Source: Blastocystis sp. Blastoise (lineage: Eukaryota; Sar; Bigyra; Opalinata; Blastocystidae). Taken from it: 64,000 nt of DNA. The stretch lies in assembly GCA_039096225.1 (NCBI GenBank), contig JBBPEB010000005.1:1230001-1294000 (forward strand), written 5' to 3'. The notes under the pieces were generated by a model. It was given only the letters and a program-made list of their open reading frames with translations. It was not told the DNA's origin and made no database searches. This document shows, piece by piece, positions 1 through 17,700 of the stretch (its first letter is position 1; each line of letters opens with the position of its first letter). The position numbers and the translations under genes are program-made.

Positions 1-164
1 AGGTGAAGAGAGAGAATGAAGATGACACGCCTTGTTCACGTATAAATGGAGGCATAGGGTATAAACTATTAAACTCTTGAATTAATATATCTACATCATA
101 TCTAGTTATATTTATATTCTTTTTATATTGTTGTATGAGTGATTTTGAACTTTGTTTTGTATAC

Positions 165-196
<32 letters not shown>

Positions 197-854
197 AAAT
201 ATATATATATATATATACTTGTTCAAGTTTTTTATCAAGAGCAATTTGTTTTAAGAATTCAATTTCAACTGTATTTTGTGACTATATAAAAAAACATAAT
301 AATATAATAAATAAAATAAACATAAAATAAACATAAAATAAACATAATGAACATATAATAAATAAAATAAACATAAAATAAACATAAAATAAACATAAAA
401 AAAAACCATAATACTAAACATAATAAACATAAAATAAGCATAAAATAAAATATACATATTGAAGATCTTTAATAAATATTTCGACGAATGGATTCACGCG
501 ATCCACTGATATATAATAGCATTTTTGTAATATATAATATGCGTTTAATCTCTAAAATGATATGAATTAAAAATAAGAAATAATATAAATAAGCAATAAT
601 AATAAAATAAAATCATAAAAATAAGGAATAAATAAAAAATACTTCTAATTGAGTAAAATAATTATTTTTAAGAAAATCTGATATGCATAAACCAACAGAG
701 AACAGACTCATTCGATCGAACGTTTGTATAAATTTTGAATATACTTGTTCAAAGGACAACGATTCAGTCTAATTAAAATAATATATCGTTAAAAAGTACT
801 TTTTTTTACCTTGAAGATATCTAGCATTGACTGTACTTCATTTTCTTTTAACAT
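1..854 (-). CDS. CNOT11: CCR4-NOT complex subunit 11, N-terminal part (cut by window edge)
   Basis: Exons on the minus strand: 810-854, 643-768, 456-551, 219-281, then 163 down past base 1. All junctions keep frame (phase 0) with GT..AG introns. The joined 164 residues start MLKENEVQSMLDIFK and contain the CNOT11 N-terminal pattern: F-x2-V-x3-F-x2-TF near 22-31, VGLCISDFL, then RLNAYYILQKCYY and NPFVEIF near 80. Later come a Phe-Leu block (IEFLKQIAL) and PPFIREQ, matching the FxPxFIRPPPP segment of the animal protein in order. CNOT11 docks on the CNOT1 N-terminus with CNOT10 in the cytoplasmic/nuclear deadenylase complex. The C-terminal DUF2363 domain lies outside the window. I see the pattern order; the family name is inferred from memory of the human protein. 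Next gene on the same strand is the polo-like kinase. Confidence 0.72.
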
Positions 855-1417
855 TATATTTGTGTTTCCAATGGGCAGGCAAGAATTATATGTGTACTAT
901 TTTTGGAATGAATTGATTGTTTTTATAATAACAAGGATAATTTCTCAACAAAGATAGAGCAAATAAAAGAAATATATATAGTTATAGAGAATAAATGAGT
1001 GTATTTTTTTTGTTTTTATTTTTAATATAATAAAAAGAATAAACATGATTATCTATGTTTATTTATGTGATTTTTCTTATCTTTTCATGATTATAAAATT
1101 TGAATACAAAATGTGTATTGAATACTGGGAATACAAATATTATGACTGTATACTATAAGAAATTCATGAAAATATATTGTTTAAAAAAAAAAATTGTTGA
1201 ACGATTGTTCAATATTAACAAGCAAGAATATATATTAATAAATTAATTAATTAGAACACACAGACAAGATCATGTTGAAGAATATACAAAAAAATAAAAT
1301 AAGTGCATATAATTAAAAATAGGATAAAAACGAGTCAAATAATGAATATATATATATATAATAAAACAATATTTTATAATGTAAAATTTTTTATAATTAA
1401 TAAATTATAGAAAAGAA
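855..1417. other. Intergenic spacer between CNOT11 and polo-like kinase
   Basis: No exon with a phase-compatible partner was found. The stretch is AT-rich without long microsatellites. It holds the kinase 3' flank (left of 1418) and the CNOT11 upstream region (right of 854), both for the minus strand. No RNA gene or clear promoter motif was recognised. Confidence 0.6.
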
Positions 1418-4799
<3,382 letters not shown>

Positions 4800-6424
4800 T
4801 CTATACTTCCTTTTAGTTCTTTACAAAAAAAAATCAACTAAAATATGAAAAATGAGAAAACTTTATTTAATTGATAGATATAGTATATAATATGAATCTT
4901 ATATACTTGCTATATGAGTAAAAACAGAAATAGACCTAAAATCTTCTTCTGTGATCACAACTGCGAATAACAAAAAATATGATACAAAAGGAGGTTTTAA
5001 TTTCTTCCCGAAATTTCGAATAATCATGGAGATTAATCTGATTCTACTTGTTTTTCATGGAATAACTAGTTTTATTTAGAAAAAAGAAATTTGAATCTTA
5101 TATTACTTGCTTTTCCTTTATTGTGGATATTAAGGATATTTTAGTTCTTTTCTATATTCTCTATAAGTGTATGCGGCTTGAGCAATCAATGGAGTTTTGG
5201 TTTATTAAAGAAATAGTTGATGAAATTTTTATTTTTTGAATTAATTTCGCATTAAGAAAGATAGATTTACATGTCAATAGTCTATTCTATGTATTCGATG
5301 AAAAGATAATCTCATAATAGATAAAAAAATATGCTGTTTTTGGCAAATTATTGTTTTTATTTCTTAAAGGAGAATAAAATTAAATGTTATTAATTATTTT
5401 GTATGTAAATAAATGTTGTGTCTTTTTGATTACAAAAAACAAAAAAAAAAAGGAGATTAAATGACAATTTCATTTTTTTTCAAAACAACCAAATAAACTA
5501 TATATATAAAACAAAAAAACTATTATTCATTTAAATCGATAATGTCAGGTAAATACTATAGTATTTAACGAAGAAAACACATAATAAACATGTTTTGAAA
5601 ACTTGAACCAATATTTGCTTTTTCAAATTGTGATATTTTATCAAATCTCTTCAAAACCTGCAATTGATAAAAGAACAGGTTTATAAGAATCTACTAAAAT
5701 TGAGAAGAACAATGTAAATAGAAGTTTTAGTGGTGAATCCGAATTTTCCATAATCTGATTCACTTTCCATTATTATAAATACAATCATTTGCATTAACAC
5801 GAAATATCTTAAGAAATCATAATATAATCATATTTAAAAAAATCAATAAAATTGACAATATCCTCTTTTTGTGTGTTAAAAATGAAGCTATTATTTGTGA
5901 AACAGTAGCGGCAGAGTCATAAAAAAAATTAATACATACTATGCTACTGTAAGAGTTCATTTTGTTCAAAATTATATCTACATATACTCAGAGATGATAA
6001 CTTCAAATGTTTTTCAGAGAGTAGACAACTACTTGTATCGTGAAATGTCAACTAGAATATAATAACTGTAGTCTATCCTGTTATTTCAATAGACAAAAGC
6101 AAACCCTTCTTTTCCCTCGGAATTATAGAGAGAATCAAGACAAGATGCCGCGGTTCAAAAAGTTATGAAAACCAGGGAAAAATCAAGAAACGAAGGAAGC
6201 TTGAAAAATTTGAAAAAAAATCACCCAAAAATTTCGTTGATCTGTTTCTATACGCAAAAAGCATCAATTCACAGTATATATTCTATGAATCATATCTAGT
6301 AGTCGTTCTGTATATAAAGATATGAATAGTGAAATGTATTAAAACGATTATACATTTAATGATAATTCTGAATTCATTTTTATCTTAATAATACGATCCA
6401 ATCTATAGAGAGAAACAAATTAAG
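4800..6424. promoter_or_regulatory. Divergent upstream region of PLK and CDT1
   Basis: A 1.6 kb gene-free stretch separates two divergently transcribed cell-cycle genes, so both promoters must lie here. It is less repetitive than the introns and carries a few GC-richer islands (near 5005-5030 and 6110-6145, the latter with a CCGCGG). I searched for E2F-like TTTCCCGC and found none. No ORF splices into a recognisable protein. Confidence 0.45.
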
Positions 6425-8321
6425 ATGAGTGAAACTGAAAAGAAACCTCTATCTGTGAAAAGAAAGGCTGATGATGATTTGGTTGTTCTTGGCCTTCCAA
6501 GTTCTTCACCTATATCTGTAATAAGACCAGGTATATATTTGTTATGTTTTTTAAATAAATTATTATATATTCTTTGAATAATAGAGACAAGTATTAAAAG
6601 AAGTCGAAAAGAGCTTTTACAATCTGCTATTTTATCTTCATCCCAAACTCCAACATCATCTCCTAAGAAGCAACCTCATAGTATATTATTCTCTTTATAC
6701 TAGAATTAAGCAAATATATTGATAATATATAGAATTAGAAAGTGCTACAAATGTCACTGAACTACAACTTGACACACCAACGGATGATCCTAAAAAAGAA
6801 GAAATATTAAAACCCAGTATGTTTTTAATTTTATTATTTATTGGTTTATTAATGTATATATAAATATGTTGAATAATATATAGCGTCATGTAGAATATTG
6901 TTTTATTATGTTTGTTTTTATTATTAAGTTTGTTATTATTGTTATGTGTTATTATTATTATATGTGTTATTATAATTATACTTATATTATATATAGAAGT
7001 TTCTTCAACAAGTAAGGCAAAATCATTATTATCAAAAATCGAAGGAAAATCTCCAAAAGAAATAGAAGAATTAACAGAACGATTTAAAGTATAGTGATGG
7101 ATCTATTCTAGTTTTTATATAGTATTACATAATTATAACACGTTTTTAAAGTTTTCTTTGAAAAATATATTTTAATAATTATTATAATTATTATACTTAT
7201 TATAATTATTATACTTTTTTACATAGAATTGTGATGTAGTATTACGATCTTATAAGAATAAATATGTAAAAGTCACGGATATTGATCATTCTTTACGTTT
7301 AACGTACAGAAAAGATTTTACAGAGAATCACGTCATCAAAATATCTTATATTTATCACTTTGAAAATAATTCAGAAAACAATATTGTATATATATATAAT
7401 CATAATTATTATAATTAAAAAAAAATATAGAATTTAGTAGGTTTCCATTATTATCTATATATTCTTCCTATATAATTTATAATATTTATATATATATATA
7501 TATTATTATAATATATAAATAGGCTTATGAAATGAATAGAACAGTACCAAAACAACCTAAAGAAAAATCAATATTAATGATAAAAATACCTATTTCTAAA
7601 ACAAATGAAGAAACAAAAGTATTAAATTCGTCGAATCCCCTTGTAGATAAACTTTTTTTAATTAATGATTCTGTCTCAGAACGTTATGAAATGTGGAATA
7701 AACAAATTGATCATTTTATTCAAACAAATTATGATATATTTATTAAGGAAAATAAATTAATTAAACCTAAATATGGATATCATTATAAATTTGATATTAA
7801 AACTTATTTAGATAAAATCTTATATGAATTACCTCCTCCTATTATATATAAAGTGAAAACAGCCTCTGAAATACTTGGAGAAGTGAAAGAAAAAACAGAA
7901 TCAAAAAAAGAGGTATCAAATTATATTATATTTATTATTATTATATTTATTATTATTATATTTATTATTATTATATTTATTATTATTATTATGTTTATTA
8001 TTATTATTATGTTTATTATTATTATTATATTTATTAATATTTTTTAAATAATTAATAATAATATAATAATATTATTTAATACCTCTATCACTTAATATAT
8101 AGAAAATCGAAGAAATCAAAGATATTGATGATAAGGATATCCCTTCCGTATATACATTACTATTATTATCATTATTCATTCTAAATTTTCTATAGTATCT
8201 TAAAGGTTTACCAAAGTCATTGATTCTTGATGTTCTGAATCGTCAAAAAAGGAACAAAGGGAAACCATCAAGTCATGATATGTCTAGTTTTGCAACAGAT
8301 CTTCGAAAATCTATTTTTTAA
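6425..8321 (+). CDS. CDT1: DNA replication licensing factor CDT1 (365 aa)
   Basis: Exons: 6425-6530, 6585-6680, 6733-6816, 6997-7088, 7227-7385, 7523-7912, 8103-8147, 8196-8321. After a charged, low-complexity N-terminus (Ser/Pro sites) the middle region (about 119-235) shows the geminin-binding pattern: LTERFKNCDVVLRSY, then a helix-loop with VTDIDHSLRLTYRKDF and HVIKISYIYHF. Next come a WNKQIDHFIQTNYDIFI helix, ELPPPIIYKVKTASEIL (about 281-297) and a C-terminal YLKGLPKSLILDVLNRQKR. In human CDT1 the same order appears (ELPQPP..TTAQEVL, then ALKGVSQALLERIRAKE). CDT1 loads the MCM2-7 helicase at origins in G1 with ORC and CDC6. The protein is shorter than animal CDT1 (about 546 aa). I saw no clear PIP degron. 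The first three introns are all phase 1. Intron 4 (6817-6996) is the longest with a possible extra exon I could not support. Confidence 0.82.
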
Positions 8322-8749
8322 AAGCATTATTGACTTTTTTTTCTTTTATTACATATCGTGATATTTAATATAATTCTATTTTTCACTCTTTTTCACTTTT
8401 TCGTATGTTTACTCATTTTTGTTTTCAATGTGTGTCTCTAATTTTTTGAAGTTTCGTTTATTTTAATAGAACATCATCTTTATGCTAACTTATGTGCATA
8501 CCATTTTAATAGATTTATTATTTTTTTGCGACTTTAAAAGAAAATTAAAAATATATTATTGATTTGAAATAATAGCGTACAAAACATAATTTTCCTTGGT
8601 TATTTTACTTTCTGGTATTTTTCTAAGTAAATAAATTTTCCTTCATCATTCGATAAGTAGTACATATTATTAAATAGTTTTCAATTCATTATTCTAGAAC
8701 ACCTATTTTGTATAGAAATATCAAGTGACCTTACTAGTCTAAAATAAAA
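8322..8749. other. Spacer between CDT1 and TRM7
   Basis: 428 bases with no supported exon. Sense-strand T-rich runs directly after the CDT1 stop fit a 3' end; the rest should hold the TRM7 promoter. No RNA gene seen. Confidence 0.5.
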
Positions 8750-10006
<1,257 letters not shown>

Positions 10007-10592
10007 TTCTTTAGATTTTCTTATTGTTTTATTGAAATTATATATATATTTTTATTTTTATGTATATATATGTTTTGAATGATGCTTGTTTGTTTGTCTA
10101 TTTGTTGATAAATTATCAAATAAATAGGGTTTTTTAAATATGATGTACTATTGTTGTTTTAATGAATTATGTTGAATATTCGTATAGAGAAAGTGATGAG
10201 AAAGTGATGGGAAAGTGATTCAATAGAATACTATTGAGAAACATATAGTGTCTTTCTAAACATCGTTTAAAATTGAACTATATAATTTGAAAAATATTGT
10301 TTTATTACGGTTCAAATTAATATTAAACTTTTAGAATCATAAAATAATAACGTATTTCATGTCTAAAATAAAATCAATTGAAAATAAGCGATGTTTATTT
10401 TGTGAAAATAGAGTATATGAATGCAATTGGCTTGCATGAATCAATAATGATTTTATTATATATTTTTATGTTATTCAAATAGAAGAATAATTGAAAAAAT
10501 AATAATGAAAAGAAATATTTTAAAATTCTTAATAAAATTATATGGGAAAAACAACTATTCTTTATAAAACATTTTCTTTTCTTCTTTTCAAC
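10007..10592. other. Spacer between TRM7 and GRC3
   Basis: 586 bases without a supported exon. A TGTTTGTTTGT run lies 80 nt after the TRM7 stop, and a three-fold AGTGATGAGAA-like repeat lies near 10190-10220. Nothing else recognised. Confidence 0.5.
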
Positions 10593-11912
10593 ATGGAATA
10601 CACGTATGCACCAAGTACTCCAACAGGAAATGATTCTGTGTATTCCTACACACCTATAGCTGATGAAGATATTGTATGATTTAGGAAATTATTTTTCTAT
10701 TCTATTTTATTTATAGGAACAAGAACAATTGTCTATACCAAGATGCGATTTTGATGTTGTTGAACAAACCTATAAGGATCAGACTGGAAAATACTTAATT
10801 GTCTACTTACATTACGATCAAAAAATTACTTTTGTTGGTGGAGGTTATGTTTCTGTAAAGAAAGGAATGTGTTCATGTTTAGGCTATAAAATGAAGGCTT
10901 CAGATGATTATTATCCTGTGATATCTCCTGCATGGGAATCAGCTATAGAAATACATTCTGAAAAATATAATAATAAGAAAACAGTAGCAAGCGATGATAA
11001 TAATTCTATTAAAAATATTTATGTTCCTAATGCTGATTTATGGGAAGGTAATCTATATATATCATTATTATTATTATATATAATATATATATATAGTTGT
11101 TGTTGTTTTCAAATCTTCTTCTACAGAATCAAATGAAGGCTTAAATGTATATATATGTTATTTTTTATAACTATATTATTATTATTATTATTATTAATTA
11201 TATATATAGGATTATAGTATTCCTGGTTTATCGTTAATACCCAACACGGATTCTGATTATGGGAATATATTCATACCCAAGAATGTAGGTAAAATATGCC
11301 ATAGAAATAGTATACAAGAAGATTTATGGACTAATGTATATTATATATATATATATATATTGTTATTAGAAAAAATTATTTATATATCATAAATATTACA
11401 ATTATATAATATATTTTTATGTTCTTTTTATTTTTGTATTTTATTACTGAATTATTAATATGTATACAATAGTGTTTTGAGACACTATTTAAATCTCCTT
11501 TTTCTGTGGTTCCCTCCTTTTTAACGTGCGGTCCACGTGGAAGCGGGAAATCAACATTATCACGTGTTCTCGTCAATAAATTATTAAATACCTATAAACA
11601 AGTGGCGTATTTAGACATAGATTTAGGTCAAGTATATATATATATATATTACTCTTTATAGTTATATTATATATATATTATTTGTTTTATATATATATGT
11701 TACTCTTTATAGTTATATTATATATATGTTATTTTAAACTTTATATATATATTACTCTTTCTAGTTATATTATACATATGTATTATATATTATATATATA
11801 GCCAGAATTTACTATAGAAGGATATATATCTTTTTCTCTTCTTTCTACTCCTCTTCTTCAACCGTCTCTTTCGTTTACCCATACTCCTTATAAAAGTATA
11901 TATATATATATA

Positions 11913-11953
<41 letters not shown>

Positions 11954-13407
11954 TATACTTATACTTATTATTATTATTATTATATACACTAATATTATGT
12001 GAATACTATACTATTATAAACAACATAATATTGCTAATAACTATATATCTATATCTCCTTCTTATCCTCTATAGAAGTATATATATTGGGGATCATAACC
12101 CTGAAAATTGTCCTACTTTATATATGAAGGCAGTTTATACACTTTATCAAACCTATATACAATATTTCTCTGGTATATATATATATTATTATTATTATAA
12201 TTTAAAATAAATAACTATATATATATGAATATTCATATATTTCTAAGTATGCATTATATATTATAGATATTCCCGTGGTTATTAATACTTCAGGATGGGT
12301 CAAAGGAATGGGTTATGATATTCTTTTAGATATATACACACATTTTAATCCTATTTATACTCTATGTGTATATATATAAGAATAATTTTAAATATATATA
12401 TATATTATAGTAATAAATAATAATAGTTATTAATATATATATATAGATTCAGTCTCCTAATTCTTATGACGCGTATACGTTACCTGAACCGCCTAATGGA
12501 GCGATGCTATTAACAATTCCCGCGGTTAAAAACGGATTTATACAGACATCTGTTCAAAAACGTGATTATCGACTTTTCTCTTCTTTAGAATATAATAAAT
12601 TGAATAGTTTATTATCATCAGATCCAATATCTCTTTCTTCTTCTCTCTATAAATCTATATATATTATTCCTACATATTCAATTCAGTATACTTCTATTGC
12701 TCTCTACTGTGGACAAATATCCCCAGAATTATTTCATATTCCTATAAATGGATGTCTTGTCGGCCTATCTATATATACACAACCTTTTACTACTAATGTA
12801 TATATATATATATATATATATTATTTATATATATATATATATTATTTATATATATTATATTATTTATATATATTATATTATTTATATATATATTATATTC
12901 CCGTGATTATTTAGGATAAAACACCTTGTCTTCTCTCCTCAATACCTATTTGTGAATCAGTAGGATTTGGTATATATATATATATTAAAATATTTAAAGA
13001 TAATAGTATATATAAAAATATATATATATATATTAAAATATTAAAAGATATTACTATATATATATATATATAGGAATTGTTAGAGCTATTAATCTTCAAA
13101 ATAAATCATTATATATAATGACAACTGTATCTCCTGATCTACTTAAACAAGTAAATTTATTAATAAAAGGTTGTCGTACACTTCCATATGAATGTGTTTA
13201 TAAAGTATATATATATATATAATAATAATAATAATTCGATATATAATAATAATAATAATATTTCTATAAATATATATAATAATCATTCTATATAACTTTA
13301 TATAGGATTGCTTAAGATCTACACCATACTTCAGTTCCCGCGGGAATGGTGTTGGATCTGGACCAATTAAATCACGTAATAATTTAAAACGTTTTGAATA
13401 TAATTAA
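10593..13407 (+). CDS. GRC3: Polynucleotide 5'-hydroxyl kinase GRC3/NOL9 (about 549 aa)
   Basis: Exons 10593-10673, 10717-11047, 11127-11146 (or from 11097; both keep frame), 11210-11335, 11473-11631, 11802-11895, 12075-12172, 12267-12367, 12447-12797, 12915-12969, 13074-13204, 13306-13407. Walker A is GPRGSGKST (about 205-213), followed by VAYLDIDLGQPEFT, the hallmark of the Clp1/Grc3 kinase family, SFTHTPYK, then VVINTSGWVKGMGYDIL and a C-terminal domain. Order and spacing match NOL9 (DVGQTEFTPPG, GPPFTHLRTPQ, IVNTMGWVSDQG). Grc3/NOL9 phosphorylates the 26S pre-rRNA 5' end with Las1 during ITS2 processing in the nucleolus. The join 11895/12075 is off by one base: canonical sites leave a +1 shift between TPYK and SIYIGDHN, so an A is missing in the AAAA run or splicing is unusual. 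Confidence 0.88.
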
Positions 13408-14763
13408 AATTATAATAATATTATATATATTATTATGATATAATCAATATATTATTTGTTCTAGTCTATATTTATGTTTAAAAAGTTTTGTTTTGTATAT
13501 ATAGAAATATTTTCTGTAATAATTTATAGAATAACTTGTAAAACTGCAAATAAAATTAATAGATATATTTGCTCTCGTTATATTCTATAGTTAATAAAAA
13601 TAATTTATTTTTATTCATTATTCATAACTACTGGAAAATAAAGAAGAATATATATATATATTTAATAAACATATTTATTCTAATATATATTATGTTAATA
13701 ATCTCATTGTATATTATTCACATTAATAAAAACATATTTTATTCTTTTGTGTTTGCAAATACATTATTTCTATAGACAATAAAAATATATCCATTAACCA
13801 CTATAAATTTCTCTCAGAAAGAAATACTTTTTTATATCTATTATATATATGGTTTCTATTAAAAAAAAGTTTCATATTAATTATATAATCTTGATAATGC
13901 AATAGATTCTATTTCTATTATTTAGTTATAATAATATTACAAATACTTATTGAAATGATACCCAGATAAAAGATATATATATGGGAGAAAAAAAACTTTT
14001 TTAAAAATTTTTAAAAATAGAATCTCAAGCTTCAAAACGTTTTTATTATAATAATATATATTTCTATTTTATGAGGACCATAGGACAAGTGAGAATAAAC
14101 GAAGTTTGTTCCAATCAACTTTTTTCATACTCATATATTTATTTTATACTATTTTTATAGTATCTTAACATAAATACAATACTTTAAATTATAATACTCT
14201 ATATAAATAGGTTAAAAGAAAAAACAAAAAAGTTGTCCGTTTTATAAAAAATAAAACATTTTTTATTACTATATGGTTATTAATTTGATGAACGTGAAGA
14301 CAAATAAAGAAATAAAATCTTTACAACAATAAATAAGAAATATTTTTAAAACATAATATGAATATTCAAGAAAAATAAATTCGGGTAAGGTGGTTTAGTG
14401 AAGACGATAAATGGTGAGTTTAATAGAAAAATAACAAGAAAGTCAAAGAAAGTGTCAGTATTATACACTATCCCAACCATTTTTTAACTTTCTTACTAGT
14501 ATTTTTAGAAAATCCCAGTGGGAAATCCTTTGTTTTTTTTAAACAATGCATTTTTTGAAGACACATTTAAAATTTGAGATTTGGGGAATCATATAATTAT
14601 TGGTTAATTGTATTATCTCGAATTTGATTCGATAATCTCAAAAAAATAGGGGCTTTATAAGGCCAAATTACTCATAATTCTTTATTTGGGGTCATTGTCT
14701 ATTTTTGTTTTTTTGTTTTGACATATTTATTTTTTATAATTTACCAATAAATAATAAATAGAA
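13408..14763. other. Intergenic spacer at the left border of the accessory block
   Basis: 1.36 kb with no supported gene. AT-rich, with moderate-complexity stretches near 14385-14520 and 14590-14680 that may be the promoter of the secreted-protein gene. No RNA gene or mobile element termini were seen. Confidence 0.45.
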
Positions 14764-17700
14764 ATGAATAGTTACTTGAAAATATTTATTTTTATAATAA
14801 GCGTCATCAGTATATCTGTCAGAATTAACTATTTCTTTTTCGATCATCGTTGTCTTATTTTTTTCTATATAGTTGCTGGAGCTTGTTCTACTGGCGATTA
14901 TGAAGTTATTATTGAACGTCAATACGCTGCTCACTCTGGAGAAAAGGTCATCATTTCATCTGCTGAATCATCTTTTTTAAGAAGTACGAATGTTTTTCAC
15001 GATGAATCTGTTGCTACTCAAGATTCTAAGGTTGAATATAAAGTTTGTTTAGATGGAAATTCTGATTATTCTCTCGAGTTATCTTCAAAGTAATTTTTAT
15101 TATTGTTTTATTCAATCTAGTTTTCTTATAGAGGTTCTATTGCTTGGGCTGAAGGTTCATTTGTTTCTTTGAGTTGCAATAAAGTTATTCTCGTTAATTC
15201 TCGTTTAAATACTGATGACAAGGGAATTAAAACTATAAAATTTAATTGTATATATATATTTTTTATATGTTATATCTAAATATTATTTATAGTATCTTCT
15301 CTTCTTGCTTCAGATACTAACTGGAAATATTCTACTTCTGTTGATACTGCTTCTTGGAAGGAAAGCAAGATAGAAGAATGGGGTGAAGACTATATAAAAA
15401 AAGAAATCAAGAATGCTGGAATCACTACTTATTTTAGAAAGGATATAATTGTTGATGGTGCTTTTTCTGCTTTACAATTAACTGTTAGAAGTCAAAGTGG
15501 ATTTTTAGTGTTTGTTAACGGAATTCAAGTGTATACTTATTTGTTACCAGAGTATGTTTTGTTTATTATTATTTATATATTTATAATAATATTTATAATA
15601 TTGTGCTTGATTTTTAAAGTATTATTATTATATATATATTGTTTTCGAATATATATATGAACAGTATTTTATAAATATAAATTAAATTTTATATATATAA
15701 ATTTTTATTTACTTTTATTTGTTTATTTAAATTATATATATATATATATATATATATAGATCTTCTGATATTGATCAAAATACCCCTTCTCAATCGGTTG
15801 AATCTTTACCCACTTATAAACAGTATATATAATATATAAATATTTTTTATAAATAGTGATATAAATATAAATATATATTACAACAATAATACTATATAAT
15901 TCTATTTCATTCTATAGAGTTTTAATTCCTAAAGAATTATTTGGATCTTCTACTTCTCTTTCCACATTACATATAGCTATTGAATTACATACAACAAAAT
16001 CTCATCCTGAGTTTCTTTCTTCTTTTGATGCTCTTACTTATATTACTCACTCCACTGGTATGTTTATTTTACTATTTTATATATAAATTATATACTATTG
16101 TATTTAGATATTCTTTCGTCTCTTGCTAACTATCCCTCTAAATCTGTATCTTCAACTGTAATGAAATCAAACAGAATAGAAACTTCTAAGGCACATATAA
16201 GAATCAATAGAATTACTAAACAAAATGCTTCTAACGAAAAAGTATTAATTAAATCTGAAAATGGTATACTACTTGGTACATTGACTCAAGGTGATAATAT
16301 AGATGAAACATACGATTATTATGGTGATCTTGGTATATGGTCATTTGAATTATCTTCAAATACTCATGGTCTTTTATGGTCCAAAGGTTCTCTAATGACA
16401 GTATCCGTTGTTGATGATAATAGTAATACTTCTGTTGTTATTACTAATATGCGAACTTCATTTAAATCAATTGAAACTTATTATGTTAATACTGATTATT
16501 CTTTATTAATGAAATCTACATGGAAATATAATACTTATAATTCTATACCTACAAAATGGTATGGATCTTCTATTGATGATTCTACTTGGAGTTCTATTGA
16601 TTCTACAACTATTATTACTCCTTCTCTATCAAATAAATACTATGTATTCCGTAAAACTATCGATACTCCTTCTATTGATAATCAAATTGGATTTATTCTT
16701 AATTATAAAACATTATCTAATTCTAAGATATATATAAATGAACATGAAATTGCTTCAATTGGATTTCTAGATGGTTATGAACAGTCAAAAGATATATCAA
16801 CTATTGTTGAACAAACTGCTACTGGTTCTATATCTGTATTTGATAATCAGTCTACTATAACTATATCCGTTATAATATTTGATAGTCAACATTCAATTAA
16901 TATATCTTTTGATGCTTCTCTTCTAATGATAGTTGATAAACATGATGATATATTGAGAAATAAGGATAAGTTTGAATATAATGACGAAATTAGTAAAAAT
17001 AGAAAGTTATTTGATGAACAAAGTAATCGAAAATTTGTTGATTCTTCAGCAATGTCCATTGTTTATTCTTATGATAATATAACCCCTCCTAAACATTGGA
17101 CTACTAATTTATTTAATGATAATGTATGGTCTACTGCTTCTTCTTCTTCTTCTCTTCCTGATGTTCCTAGTGATAGTATTACTCAATATTATAGAATCCA
17201 TTATACTACAGATAGTCTTTCATCATCCATTACATATCTTAATGTCACAGTATCTACCTATGCTGGTATGATTATATATATAAATGGAGTAGAAATAAGA
17301 AGAATAAATATGGATGATGGTGATAATATTCAATATAATACATTAGCTACTGCTGGATATACTGAATATAAATCAATAAGAACTTTAGTTAGCCTCGTTT
17401 ATAATAAAGAAATTACATCTAATCAAGAGAGTGTTATTGCTATTGAAATTCATAGATTTAATACAATTTATCAGCCAAATAACAATATGTTAGTTCGTGT
17501 CTATGGAATTTCTATTTATGGAGAAATGGATAGTATACAATCTAGTTTAACTGTTAATGGAGATGAAGATCCTTCATATCCTTTATCTAATGCTATTGAC
17601 CATGATTTTGATAATTATGCAGTTATTAATCGTAAATGTCAAGGAACAATATTTACTTATCAGTATATGAATGATTTAGCATCATATAATAATTTCTTTA

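Noticed and set aside
10084-10095. TGTTTGTT word after TRM7, like the Blastocystis polyadenylation signal
   Set aside because: Only this gene has it; other genes here lack the word after their stops and carry encoded stop codons, so it is not a general 3'-end signal in this genome.
14734-14934. Minus-strand frame overlapping the protein A start
   Set aside because: The plus strand encodes a signal peptide and first module shared with protein B at the same intron positions, so the antisense frame is incidental.
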